Both the position numbers and the translations under genes were made by a program. This document shows positions 1 to 8,963 of a stretch of DNA of 64,000 nucleotides, piece by piece. Origin of the DNA: Dermabacteraceae bacterium TAE3-ERU5. GTDB taxonomy: Bacteria; Actinomycetota; Actinomycetes; Actinomycetales; Dermabacteraceae. Each line of letters begins with the position of its first letter. Within the stretch, counting starts at the first letter, position 1. The stretch spans positions 124,001-188,000 of the forward strand of contig JAHUUK010000001.1 in the NCBI GenBank assembly GCA_019218375.1. Reading direction: 5' to 3'. Below the pieces are notes generated by a model, which saw only the letters and a program-made list of their open reading frames with translations, made no database searches and had not been told where the DNA came from.

Positions 1-3000
1 AGTCTTCCGGCTTGACCTTCGGTACAGGAAGCAGTGCGGCGATGGCGTAGTCGTACCACGAGGTGGAATCGTCGATCAGGTTCGCGCCTGAGTCGATCTC
101 GTCGAGAACCGTCGCCATTAATGGCGGCCAGAACTCTGCCAGCAGGGTGCGCAGTTCGTCGTCATAGCTGAACACGGTAGCGAAACTGTGAAGCAACGAA
201 TGAAGGGCGTGTGCGTTCGACGCGAAAAGGCGGAGGTGCGCGTTGAGAGCCTCCCTGTCTCCTTCGGTTGCAAGCTGGATGAACAGGCGTGCGACGAGCT
301 CATGATGGCGTTCGTCCAAGTGGTCGTAGTTCTCGCGCCAGGCGTGATCAAGGGCTCGCAGATGAGCGTCCCAAAGCGGGCTAGCGAGGAGTTCCGCGCG
401 TGCAACCGTACATTTGGACGAGAGCGCGGCGTGGTTGCAGACCACTGGCATTCGGAGACGGTTGACCAAAAGTTCCTCTCCGGGGACTCTCAGTAGCGTT
501 TGCTCAAAGGGACCCTCAAGTCGGATAGGTTTCCGGCGTTGCGTTTCGTGCTCCCACGGCCCTAGGCGAACGGTCGAAATGCAGGCCTGGATGGCCTCCC
601 ACAACGGCTCGTGTCGCGTGCAAACCATCCCTTTGCTGGTCGCGCAGTCTGCCGCCCATACAGGAGCCGCCCCTTTCGCGAAGGCGGTGCGAACCTCGTC
701 GTAGACACTCGTCGCCAGCGAGATCAATGCTCTTTGAAGGCGAGCAGCATCCACGTCCAGGTGCTCGAAGACCGGCAGGAGTAGAAGCGGTACCGCGATA
801 GCCGCGGCACGATCGGCCCTCATGGAAAAGAGGATTGAGGAGGTGCTGAAACTGTCTATCCATGGCTCTTCAGCTGCAGCGAGCACGCTGTCGACCGCCC
901 AGTCCAGATCGGTCGGTTCTAGTGACACAAGGCTTAAAGCGTGCGCGCGCAGGGCTGCGGCCGCGAGTGCGACAACGGAGTTTTCGTGCCGGTCGAACAT
1001 CGTGAACGAGCTCTCATCCATGAGACGTCTCACCTCGGCAATGTCCGCAGCGATCGAGTCAACCGGCCACGCCTCAGGTGTCTCGTTCTTCAACGCGTAT
1101 GCGACCTCCAGCCGCGTGAACACCTGCGTCATGTTGATCTGAGCGTTAACTGGCTCTAGTGCAGCTTCGATTTTTGCCGGACGCTCAAACTGAACGAGGA
1201 TGTCGCCGTCGACAACGGATGCCCCGTAGTTCTCGGCGCTGAACTCCGCAGCCCAGCTGCCGATCATAGCCAGGTACTGTTCCTGTCCTTCTCTCGTCAA
1301 ATCTGCTTCGGCAGGTGTTGGATCCGATGCCGCTGTTTTTTCGGCGTCAACACTCCGTTGAGCCGACTCCAGTAGCCGTGAGCCGACTGCACTAAGTTGG
1401 TCGAGACGTGCCTGGTTGCCAGCCGCATGCGCGTTGACGACCATCCAGCCGACAGTATCGTGAGGCGAGTACCTGCGCTTGTCCTGGCCTGTCAGCATAT
1501 CGGCGTCACGGTCTCGAACGGTGAACGCCCCTTCATACGTCACGCGTTCAATCTCCAAGTGCCAGACGTCCACGTCTGCGAAAAACGGGTCGAGAAGGTC
1601 TCCCACATCGTCGAGGTGTCGGGTCAAGAATCCGTAGAGCAGGCCGGGAATCGCGAGATTGTGGCAGTCCTCCAGTAGGAGATCGACGATTAAGGCCAAT
1701 GGAATCTCAGCTTCGCTGTGCAAGTGGTCGATGAAGCGTTCGAGCGCAAGGAGTGCGCTCATGCACGGGTAGGGACCGGCACTGGTACCGCGGTACCAAC
1801 TCCACACGTGGGAGTCTCCTACGAAGTGCCGCAGCCCGCTCTTGGCAGTCAGATGTAGCGACACGCCAGGATAGCTGCTCCAGTCAAGGCCTGCGGTCAC
1901 AGTCTGGGTCTCGTCTGTGACGCGATAAAGAGCCGCCTGGTTTAGCATCCGATTTATGAACACGATGGTCTTGAGCGGCGTTAGGTTCAGCAGCTCGAAG
2001 AAGGGACCGAAGTACCAGGCGGCACTAGGCGGCCCGAACCCGAATTTGTCTCCATGTCTGAAGCCACGAATCCCGTCGTGGAGAGGTCTGCATTCCCTCA
2101 GACCGACCCATCCGAGTTCAGTATCTTCTGGTTGGGGTTGCTCGATGTAGTAGGCCTCGGTGAGTTCGAGGAGGAGGTCGGGGTCGATTGGTGCCAAAGC
2201 GCGCACCGAGGACGGTGACTCGGGTATCTCGCGAAGTGAATTCGGCTGCTCGCGAGCGACTGTGCGTAGCCACGAGGCAGCATCGTCGTTGAGGTCTTTA
2301 CCCAGTGCAGCTAGAGCTTGGATTGCGAACTCGTCATAAAGGGGCCGGCCTTGTCCGAGGATCGTTTCACGCACTCGTTGACGGAGAGGGTCAGGACCTA
2401 CTCCGGCGTGAGCCACGCCGCGCAACCACGCGAGTACCAGTTCCTGGACTTGTTCTTGCCGGGTATAGCGCGTGCCGACCCGCGGGCACCCGAGGTCTCT
2501 ATCTTCGCAGAAGGCAACCTCAACAATGGGAGCCAACGCGAACCGGTCACCGAACATGCCTACGTATCGCGAAGCCGCAATGCGCAACAGCGTGTCGAGG
2601 CCCTCTCCTCGTTGGAGTACGTCCCAGAGATCCCCGATCGCCTCGCGTGCATCGCCAACGGTTAGGAGGGCTTCGATTGGGATTTCTCCCCATCGGACCC
2701 CTTCACGAGCGGCGATGGTATTGAACTCCTCGGCCAGCTCATCCCAGACTTGGCGGCGTGTTCGATCACCTAGGTTTGCCAGACGCGCTTCGCACGCCAA
2801 CCTCACTGCCCGAATCGTCCAGCGGGGCGCTGCGTTCTTGGTGAGCGGTGTCCATCCGACTGACAGGAAGAGCCTGCATAACGCGAAGTCGCGGTACAGG
2901 TCTGTTGAGAAGTCAGGCCCTTGAGAGAGGGCAGGGTTCGTATCGGCGCGGAAGACTCCATCGGAACGCAGCTCTCTGACAGCGGCCGAAATAGGAATTG

Positions 3001-4672
3001 CCTCCTGCAGTCCGAGACGCCGCCGAGCGACCGTGAGGGCTGCATCTTCGCGTTCCTCGGGTAGCGCAGTACCCGGTATATGCGTCCCGTCGCGGAGCAC
3101 GAGGCCGTTCCAAACGGCGACGTAGACATCTGCTTCGCAGAGGAGACGATCGGGTTCAATATGCCTGCCAGAACGAAGTAAGGCGTCGACCAGCCCCGGG
3201 CGCCCGAGCAACCAATTGGATTTGGCGTCCTCGTTGACTCGGGTTAGCCCAGGGATGCGTTCGGCGAGGAGCGCGCGTTCTGCCTGGGTGAGTTCCTGAA
3301 CCACATGGATCTGCACCTTTTGCAGGGGATCCACCGTATTGGCTACCCGCTGCAAGACAGCTCCCACAAATTTCGCCCCGTCGGACCGCGTAACTGCCAC
3401 GACGCCCATGGATTGCTTCATTGCCGACGCAGTCAATTCCGTGAAGAGCGACTCGCGGCCCTCCAAGACTGCTTCGCACCCGTCGACTACGAGCAAGCGC
3501 GCCGCGGCGGTCGGCGCGCCACCGAAGAGGTCAGTCAGAGTCACTCCGCCAAGTTGGTTCTCGAACTCAAGGACACTGCCACGAACGTCTCGGAGGCTCA
3601 TACACACGACTAACGCTCCGTTGGCGCGTAGCAAGTCCCCGACTGCCACCGAGAGCGCAGACTTGCCGACGTCTGGCTCGCCCGTAACTATGAGCGGCCC
3701 GCCTGCATCAGCACAGGCCTCCATTGCCCGCCGGAGCGCTTCGACAGCTTCATCACGCTGAAGATGAACCGACTCGGTCCCAGCAGAGATGGTCGAACGA
3801 GTCTGCTGGCGTAGGAGACCATCAAGTCGTTCGACGATCGCCCAGGCACGCTGGTGAGGCCCGAACTGCTTCAACGGATAGGTAGTAAGGCGGCGGCGCA
3901 ACATCGCACCTGTCACCTGAGCACCAGATGGGGCGTATTCTCCGACGAGCTCGGTAAGACTGTGAAGCACGGCCTCTGCCGTTGCCGACGTTCCATCAAG
4001 TACGGCCCCCTGGAGGACTGAGACGGCAGACGATCTGTCAGACGTGTCAGTTCCTTCAAGCTTCAAGGTACGGATGGACAGGTTCGACAGCAGTCTCCAA
4101 ACGAGCTCATCCACGCCGAGGTTGGCTAGGTCGGTGTCCTCGGCCGCGGCGGCAACCAGCTTCTTCAGATGCACCAGGCGATTACGAGTAGGAGCGTTGG
4201 TAGCTCCTGGGCGATTCACGGCGGCGTCGAAGGCGTCGGCGTTAGAAACCGACCGGGCGATGACCGAGAGTGCTGCTACCTCCCCAAACGCCTGTCTCGA
4301 CCCGGCTACGGCCAGCACCAGCGACCATCGCCCAGTGAACACTTCGTCCCAGTGCTCCGTGACAACCTCCAGGAAGGCGCGAATGAGTGGGATAGAGGTC
4401 TTGTCACTGGAGTTAAGGGCTGGATTGCGACGAACTCCGATAGAGGCTCGATGGAGGGCCCCTTCGGGCGCTTTACCCTCAAGGACGATGTCGTCAACAG
4501 CGCTGATGTCACTCGCCTGAAGGCGCACCTTGGTTAGTTCGATGTTGTCACCGATCTCTGCACAAGGTGCTCCGACGAGCAATCGCGCGAGGAGGGTCGC
4601 AGCGTAACGGTGCTCCAGGACAACGCCTCCACCACCCGTGGAGTAGGAATTCGCCGCACGATCTGTCGTCAT
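1..4672 (-). CDS. Giant DUF4297/Cap4-like nuclease-STAND NTPase, putative antiphage protein (3' end beyond window)
   Basis: Reading the reverse strand from the ATG at 4670-4672 gives 1557 codons with no stop, running off the left edge. The N-terminus has a Gly-rich stretch, then E20, the pair D60-D61 and an IGVRRNP strand (residues 78-84). That spacing resembles the E...D...(Q/G)xK core of DUF4297/Cap4 endonucleases, with Arg where Lys is usual. A Walker A motif (GEPDVGKS, residues 331-338) and a Walker B-like strand (LLVVDG, D397) mark a STAND/NACHT-type NTPase. The rest, beyond about residue 600, is long and apparently helical, as in STAND sensor regions. Seen: the continuous frame, P-loop and Walker B. 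Known: nuclease-STAND fusions (Avs group) sense phage proteins and cut DNA. Inferred: an antiphage role. Codon use is less GC-extreme than in the core genes, and the gene lies in a disrupted comM, both pointing to acquisition. The nuclease call is less certain than the NTPase call. Confidence 0.8.
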   Translation of the reverse strand, partial: MTTDRAANSYSTGGGGVVLEHRYAATLLARLLVGAPCAEIGDNIELTKVRLQASDISAVDDIVLEGKAPEGALHRASIGVRRNPALNSSDKTSIPLIRAFLEVVTEHWDEVFTGRWSLVLAVAGSRQAFGEVAALSVIARSVSNADAFDAAVNRPGATNAPTRNRLVHLKKLVAAAAEDTDLANLGVDELVWRLLSNLSIRTLKLEGTDTSDRSSAVSVLQGAVLDGTSATAEAVLHSLTELVGEYAPSGAQVTGAMLRRRLTTYPLKQFGPHQRAWAIVERLDGLLRQQTRSTISAGTESVHLQRDEAVEALRRAMEACADAGGPLIVTGEPDVGKSALSVAVGDLLRANGALVVCMSLRDVRGSVLEFENQLGGVTLTDLFGGAPTAAARLLVVDGCEAVLEGRESLFTELTASAMKQSMGVVAVTRSDGAKFVGAVLQRVANTVDPLQKVQIHVVQELTQAERALLAERIPGLTRVNEDAKSNWLLGRPGLVDALLRSGRHIEPDRLLCEADVYVAVWNGLVLRDGTHIPGTALPEEREDAALTVARRRLGLQEAIPISAAVRELRSDGVFRADTNPALSQGPDFSTDLYRDFALCRLFLSVGWTPLTKNAAPRWTIRAVRLACEARLANLGDRTRRQVWDELAEEFNTIAAREGVRWGEIPIEALLTVGDAREAIGDLWDVLQRGEGLDTLLRIAASRYVGMFGDRFALAPIVEVAFCEDRDLGCPRVGTRYTRQEQVQELVLAWLRGVAHAGVGPDPLRQRVRETILGQGRPLYDEFAIQALAALGKDLNDDAASWLRTVAREQPNSLREIPESPSSVRALAPIDPDLLLELTEAYYIEQPQPEDTELGWVGLRECRPLHDGIRGFRHGDKFGFGPPSAAWYFGPFFELLNLTPLKTIVFINRMLNQAALYRVTDETQTVTAGLDWSSYPGVSLHLTAKSGLRHFVGDSHVWSWYRGTSAGPYPCMSALLALERFIDHLHSEAEIPLALIVDLLLEDCHNLAIPGLLYGFLTRHLDDVGDLLDPFFADVDVWHLEIERVTYEGAFTVRDRDADMLTGQDKRRYSPHDTVGWMVVNAHAAGNQARLDQLSAVGSRLLESAQRSVDAEKTAASDPTPAEADLTREGQEQYLAMIGSWAAEFSAENYGASVVDGDILVQFERPAKIEAALEPVNAQINMTQVFTRLEVAYALKNETPEAWPVDSIAADIAEVRRLMDESSFTMFDRHENSVVALAAAALRAHALSLVSLEPTDLDWAVDSVLAAAEEPWIDSFSTSSILFSMRADRAAAIAVPLLLLPVFEHLDVDAARLQRALISLATSVYDEVRTAFAKGAAPVWAADCATSKGMVCTRHEPLWEAIQACISTVRLGPWEHETQRRKPIRLEGPFEQTLLRVPGEELLVNRLRMPVVCNHAALSSKCTVARAELLASPLWDAHLRALDHAWRENYDHLDERHHELVARLFIQLATEGDREALNAHLRLFASNAHALHSLLHSFATVFSYDDELRTLLAEFWPPLMATVLDEIDSGANLIDDSTSWYDYAIAALLPVPKVKPED

Positions 4673-4953
4673 GACTCAAGGATATTCTTCCTGCCGGGGA
4701 TAAACACCAGCCGCCGACGAGGTAGTCTGCGACTGGCCCTCTGGGAAGAACTGGAGTGACGGCACAGGTGAGGTTGAGAAGCACAGTCGCCACATTAAGT
4801 GGCCCGGCCCTGGCCATCTGATGAGTCCGCGTTACACCGCCACAAGTGGCGCACTCCTCTACATCTAACCGCAAGCAATCTCGAGCCATGGTTCCAGCCT
4901 CGACGCTCACGGCAGAGCTATCAGTGCACCCGGTGTGGTTGGCATTTCACGCC
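4673..4953. other. Island edge next to disrupted comM, with paired inverted repeats
   Basis: This stretch separates the giant NTPase gene from the last comM-derived codon (Glu, 4954-4956). I see no convincing gene in it. It contains two short inverted repeats with the same arms: GCCAC-(5 nt)-GTGGC at 4789-4803 and CGCCAC-AA-GTGGCG at 4838-4851. The comM-side boundary of the foreign DNA is close to 4953, where the protein stops matching the ComM family. I could not identify transposon ends or an attachment core. The repeats could be operators for the large gene or sites used by the mobilising enzyme. Confidence 0.5.
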
Positions 4954-5898
4954 CTCGTCCAGGAACAGCAGGCTGCAGTGGGCGCGGGAGATCGCTCCCG
5001 GCGCGGCCATGCCGCTACCGCCTCCTACTAGCGCGGCCATGGATGTGCTGTGGTGAGGGCTGACCATCGGCGGGGTGCGCAGCAGACCACCGCTCGCATC
5101 GAACACTCCGGATAGCGAGGCGATAGCGCTGACCTGCACGGCCTCTTCGTCGGTGAGGGGCGGCAAAATACCGGGCAGCCTCTTCGCGATCATGGACTTT
5201 CCCGCACCGGGCGGGCCGAGTAGGAAAAGGTTGTGCCCGCCCGCGGCCGCGACAAGCGCCGCCTGTAGCGCCTCTGCCTGGCCCAGCACGTCCGCGAAAT
5301 CTGGGGCGTCACCGGCGGCCTGGGTTTCGGGTGCCTCCTGTTCCGCGTCGGCCTGCCCGGAGCCGATCGGTTTTGTCGCTGCTGGCTCCCCGCGATGGAA
5401 CGCGATAACTTCCGCTAGGGTAGCGGCGCCGACCACTTCCACCCCCGGCACCAGGCTGGCTTCTCGCTGCGCTTCGGCGGCCACCACCACGCGTTTATAT
5501 CCGGCCTGCGCCGCCGCCAAGACTGCGGGCAACACGCCCGGCACCGGGTGCAGTGTGCCGTCCAGCCCGACCTCCGCGTAGTGCACGGATTCCGCCGCGC
5601 TTTTAACGCCGAGCGCTTCGTGCGCGGCAAGCACTGCGACCGCTATCGCTAGGTCGTGCCCGGAGCCGTGTTTGGGCAGCCAGGCCGGGGTCATGTTCAC
5701 GGTGATGCGGCGGGCCGGGAGCGGCACCCCGGCGTGCTGGGTAGCGGAACGTACGCGTTCGCGGGCCTGCAGGGTGGAGGAGTCGGGCAGGCCAACCATG
5801 TGAAAGGCGGGCAGGCCGGGGCTGACGTCGGCCTCTACCTGAACGATTACGCCCTCCAGCCCGCGCAGTAGAACCGTTGCGGTACGGCCGATGCTCAT
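4921..5898 (-). pseudogene. comM: comM/yifB Mg-chelatase-like AAA ATPase, 5' fragment interrupted by an island
   Basis: The start is the ATG at 5898 (MSIGRTATV), which overlaps the yraN stop as ATGA; a longer in-frame start at 5940 has no family support. The product has the ComM N-terminal fold, a Walker A (GPPGAGKS) and a Walker B ending LLFLDE. After that Glu (about residue 315) family similarity stops; ten unrelated residues and a stop at 4921-4923 follow. Intact ComM/YifB proteins are about 500 residues, so the rest of the AAA module and the C-terminal domain are missing. ComM is a hexameric helicase that promotes branch migration during natural transformation. comM is a known insertion target (AbaR islands of Acinetobacter baumannii). 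The remaining 3' part presumably lies left of the window. Loss of function is inferred. Confidence 0.88.
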
Positions 5899-6395
5899 GC
5901 ACCGACTCCCCGCAGGTGGCTGACGTGCACGCCTTCCCACCAGTCAGCGCTATCCCACGCGGCGCTGCCGTGTTCGGGACAGAACTGGGCGGGGTCCAGC
6001 ATCAGAGCGATAACGTCTATCCGGCTATCGCGGTGGCGCGGCGAAAACTCCTCAAAGAACGCCCCGCAAACCCTGCGAATGCGGCGCAGTTTCGCCTCCG
6101 TGACCGCCTCCTGCGGCGGGCCGGTGAGGACGCTGCGGCGGGTCTTGACCTCCACGAACACAAGCGTTTCGCCGTCCCGCGCCACAATGTCGATCTCTCC
6201 CCTGCCGCCACGGTAGTTGGTTTGCAGAATCTGCCAGCCCAGGCCCCGCAGGTAACGGGCCGCAAGGTGCTCACCGAGCAGGCCGGTCTCTTTGCGGCTC
6301 AGCGATGAGACGCGGCAAAGACGGGGCGGGGACTCGGTTTCCGGGTCTGGGGCGTGAGAGACGGTGGCGACTGGCGGCGTGATTGCGGTTTCCAT
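5895..6395 (-). CDS. yraN: YraN family (UPF0102) putative endonuclease
   Basis: The protein has 166 residues; the first 30 or so are non-conserved and Pro-rich, after which the UPF0102 core begins (RKETGLLGEHLAARYL). The core shows the nuclease-like signature GRGEIDIVARD followed by FVEVKTRR, matching the E...D...ExK arrangement of PD-(D/E)xK enzymes. The cellular role of the family is not settled; it is often found next to comM and dprA. The stop overlaps the comM start in an ATGA junction, so both were probably translated from one message. The start could lie further in, but no better ATG or GTG is visible near the core. Confidence 0.9.
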   Translation of the reverse strand: METAITPPVATVSHAPDPETESPPRLCRVSSLSRKETGLLGEHLAARYLRGLGWQILQTNYRGGRGEIDIVARDGETLVFVEVKTRRSVLTGPPQEAVTEAKLRRIRRVCGAFFEEFSPRHRDSRIDVIALMLDPAQFCPEHGSAAWDSADWWEGVHVSHLRGVGA

Positions 6396-6509
6396 GCCGA
6401 CAGCATCGCGCCGCTGCCGGCATAGGTTGTCGGGCCTGTGGAAAATATGCGCTGGCGAACCGCTGTGTACAACCCATGCGCTATCCGTCAGCGTCCCTGC
6501 TGACTAACA

Positions 6510-6566
6510 TTTGGGTGCACTAAGTGCTGCTAAAACGCCCTTTTACCTAACGTTTCTGCACCCAAA
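6510..6566. repeat. Inverted repeat in the DUF2469-yraN gap
   Basis: TTTGGGTGCA at 6510-6519 is exactly repeated in inverted form (TGCACCCAAA) at 6557-6566 with a 37-nt spacer. It lies in the 204-bp space downstream of the DUF2469 gene and upstream of yraN. The loop is long and the stem is not followed by a T-run, so it is not a typical intrinsic terminator. Its function is unknown. Confidence 0.5.
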
Positions 6567-6599
6567 CGTCACGGCGGGGCCCAAAACCCCCAAGATTCC

Positions 6600-6905
6600 C
6601 TACTCCGGGATCCGCAGCTCCTGCTTGGTCAGCTCCTCGATGTTGACGTCCTTGAACGTCACCACGCGCACGTTGCGCACGAAGCGGGAGGAACGGTAAA
6701 CATCCCACACCCAGGCGTCGGCCAGCGTCAGTTCGTAGAACACTTCGCCGCCAGCGGTGCGCACCTGCAGGTCCACCTGATTAGCCAGGTAGAAACGCCT
6801 TTCGGTTTCCACCACGTAGCTGAACAGGCCCACCACGTCCCGGTATTCCCGGTAGAGCTGCAGCTCCATCTCGGATTCGTAGTTTTCCAGGTCGTGCGTG
6901 CTCAC
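6600..6905 (-). CDS. DUF2469 family protein
   Basis: This 101-residue acidic protein begins with the characteristic MSTHDLENYESEMELQLYRE block and is rich in aromatic and acidic residues throughout. It matches the actinobacterial DUF2469 family, which almost always follows rnhB and has no established function. The start is a GTG (6903-6905) overlapping the rnhB TGA as GTGA, indicating translational coupling. Length and sequence look complete. Confidence 0.92.
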   Translation of the reverse strand: MSTHDLENYESEMELQLYREYRDVVGLFSYVVETERRFYLANQVDLQVRTAGGEVFYELTLADAWVWDVYRSSRFVRNVRVVTFKDVNIEELTKQELRIPE

Positions 6906-7675
6906 CAGAGTGTTCCTTCCTCTTGTCCAGCCCCAGGGTATGCCACAGCGGGCGGATCCTGCGACACCGCTTCGTCCCCCTCAGCCACTTCTACCGCAGC
7001 CGCAGCCGCAGCCTGCGCTACCGGCGGCGCCGCCACAGTATGCGCCGCCGCACCGCCCAGGTTCCAGCTCACCCGGTGCTGCTCGCTCACGCCGTGCTCC
7101 AGGATCGCCTGCCGGTGCACGGCGGAGCCGTAGCCCTTGTTGCTTTCCCACGCGTATTGCGGGTGCCGCGCGGCCAGCGTAACCATCAGTTCGTCGCGAG
7201 CCACCTTCGCCACCACGCTCGCGGCGGCCACGCTCAGGCAGTCCCTATCGGCCTTCGGCCGCACCGTCACGGGCGCGGGCAGGCTTCCCCCGTACGCGCT
7301 CAGCCAGTCGTGGCTGCCGTCCAGCAGGATCGCGTCCACTCCCCGCAACGCTTCTTCACCCAGACCCGCCAGAGCCCGCTTTGCGGCCAGCGCCAAGGCG
7401 CGGGTGATGCCCAGTTCGTCTATCTCCCCCGGTTCGGCCATGCCCACGGCGCAGGGGGCGCACTGCGGGATCTGCTCCGCGAGCGCCAGGCGCCGCTTCG
7501 GGGTAAGTAGCTTGGAATCGCGCACGCCCGCCGGGAACTGCGTCAGTTCGGTGTCCACCAGGCAAGCGCCGACGGCCACCGGCCCGGCCAGCGCTCCCCT
7601 GCCCACCTCGTCCAGGCCGATCACGCGGCCGCCGAGGGCGCGTTCCAGTTCCAGCGTCGGCGCTACGGCTGCCAC
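6902..7675 (-). CDS. rnhB: Ribonuclease HII
   Basis: RNase HII removes RNA from RNA-DNA hybrids and misincorporated ribonucleotides from DNA. The 257-residue protein carries the GLDEVGRGALAGP motif (catalytic Asp-Glu, about residues 21-22), a central LLDGSHDWL segment with the next catalytic Asp, and KADRDCLSVAAASVVAKVARD for the fourth acidic site. The last 45 residues are Ala/Val-rich and non-conserved. The start is GTG at 7673-7675, directly after the lepB TAA (7677-7679). It is coupled downstream to the DUF2469 gene. Confidence 0.96.
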   Translation of the reverse strand: MAAVAPTLELERALGGRVIGLDEVGRGALAGPVAVGACLVDTELTQFPAGVRDSKLLTPKRRLALAEQIPQCAPCAVGMAEPGEIDELGITRALALAAKRALAGLGEEALRGVDAILLDGSHDWLSAYGGSLPAPVTVRPKADRDCLSVAAASVVAKVARDELMVTLAARHPQYAWESNKGYGSAVHRQAILEHGVSEQHRVSWNLGGAAAHTVAAPPVAQAAAAAAVEVAEGDEAVSQDPPAVAYPGAGQEEGTLW

Positions 7676-7676
7676 G

Positions 7677-8429
7677 TTAGCCCCGGTTCGGGACGCCCAC
7701 GAAAGCCTCCCGGCCCTGGTTGAGCAGTCTCCAGTTGCTGATCGGCCACATCACCAGCTCGGCCCGCCCGCTAACTTTCCCTATCGGAACGAAAGCATGG
7801 CGCGCGGCCTCGCGCGGGTCCTGCGCGTAATGGTAGGAGGAATCGGCCGAACCGTAGCGGTTATCGCCCATCACCCAAAGATGATCGGCGGGAACCACCA
7901 CATCGAAGGGCCGGGCGCAGGCGGAACCGTCCGGGTTGATGTAAGGCTCGTGCACCACCACGCCGTTCACTTCCAGCTCGGCGCCGCGTTCCCGGCACAC
8001 CACGTGATCGCCGGGCAGTCCGATCAGGCGCTTCACCAGGTGCGGGTTGGACGGATCGATCACCGGGCCAACATAGGAAAGCAGCTTCGCAAGCCTGGCC
8101 CCGAAGGAATGGCTGACGGGCACGCCCTCTAACCAGTCGTCCGGGTCCTCGAACACAACCACGTCGCCGCGCTGCAGCTTGATGTATTCGGGCGAAAGGC
8201 GCGAAACCAGGATCTGATCCTTCACCTGCAGCGTCGGCACCATCGAAGAAGAGGGGATGTAGAACGGCTGCACCACCGTTTTGATCAGCATGGAGATGAT
8301 CAGGGCGATGAACAGCGTCAGCGCGTATTCGGCGACGATCCTGCCAAAGGACCGTTTCTGCTTAGTCTCTTGCGGGGCCTCCTCCGCGCCGTCTTGCGCG
8401 TCGGCCTCCGTCTCAGGATGCGTCGTCAT
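7677..8429 (-). CDS. lepB: Signal peptidase I
   Basis: This membrane serine protease cleaves signal peptides from Sec and Tat substrates. The 250-residue protein has a hydrophilic acidic N-terminus, one membrane segment (about residues 33-53), then box B with the catalytic Ser (PSSSMVPTL), box D with the catalytic Lys (LVKRLIGLPGD) and box E (VMGDNRYGSADS). All catalytic elements are present. A second signal peptidase gene lies immediately upstream on the same strand (12 bp away), so the two are probably co-transcribed. rnhB follows directly. Confidence 0.95.
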   Translation of the reverse strand: MTTHPETEADAQDGAEEAPQETKQKRSFGRIVAEYALTLFIALIISMLIKTVVQPFYIPSSSMVPTLQVKDQILVSRLSPEYIKLQRGDVVVFEDPDDWLEGVPVSHSFGARLAKLLSYVGPVIDPSNPHLVKRLIGLPGDHVVCRERGAELEVNGVVVHEPYINPDGSACARPFDVVVPADHLWVMGDNRYGSADSSYHYAQDPREAARHAFVPIGKVSGRAELVMWPISNWRLLNQGREAFVGVPNRG

Positions 8430-8441
8430 ATCGTCCCTATC

Positions 8442-8963
8442 CTACTTGAGCTGGTCGGCTTTAAACCTGAAAGGCTCCAGCCGCCAATGCGCAACGCCGG
8501 TGATGTCCGCTACCTCCAGCATCCCGCCTCCCGGCAAGCCGAGCGCGGCGCGGGAATCGAGCGACGAATCGCGGTTGTCCCCCAGCAGCCACACGTGCCC
8601 GGCGGGCACCTTAACGTGGAAATCTATCGCGCCCGCGCCACTGCCGGGGGCCAGGTACGATTCCCTTAGCGGTTTGCCGTTCAAGATGAGCCTGCCGTCC
8701 CTGGAAATCAGCTCGTCCCCGCCCACCGCGATCACCCGTTTAATCAGGTGCCGGTGCGTGCTTGGCAGGTTCAGCGCCGACGCGGGGAACACCACCAGGC
8801 TGCCGCGTTGCACCCCCTCGCTACCGGGGCTCACACCAACCAGGGTGCCGACGGGCAGGGTCGGTTCCATGGAAGCCGACGAAACCCGGTAGACGTCGAA
8901 CAGGTAGGCCCGGCAGGCCAGCACTGCGGCCGCGAAAAAGGCAGCAAAAAGGGCAAGGCCCAC
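8442..8963 (-). CDS. Second signal peptidase I (start uncertain)
   Basis: The product has one N-terminal membrane segment, a catalytic Ser box (SSASMEPTLPVGT), a Lys box (HLIKRVIAVGGD) and LLGDNRDSSLDSR, so it should be an active type I signal peptidase. The start is difficult. The frame is open far upstream, overlapping rplS, and the only conventional start after the rplS stop is the GTG at 8961-8963. The residues just upstream (RARPRRLLR) look like a natural positively charged N-terminus, hinting at a non-standard start near 9000. A terminator hairpin for rplS covers the same bases. Paralogous tandem signal peptidases occur in other actinomycetes. Confidence 0.82.
   Translation of the reverse strand: MGLALFAAFFAAAVLACRAYLFDVYRVSSASMEPTLPVGTLVGVSPGSEGVQRGSLVVFPASALNLPSTHRHLIKRVIAVGGDELISRDGRLILNGKPLRESYLAPGSGAGAIDFHVKVPAGHVWLLGDNRDSSLDSRAALGLPGGGMLEVADITGVAHWRLEPFRFKADQLK

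Noticed and set aside
4799-5056. Forward frame with a CTRCG zinc-finger-like stretch at the island junction
   Set aside because: It crosses from island DNA into antisense comM, so the finger-like part would be followed by non-coding sequence; considered chance.
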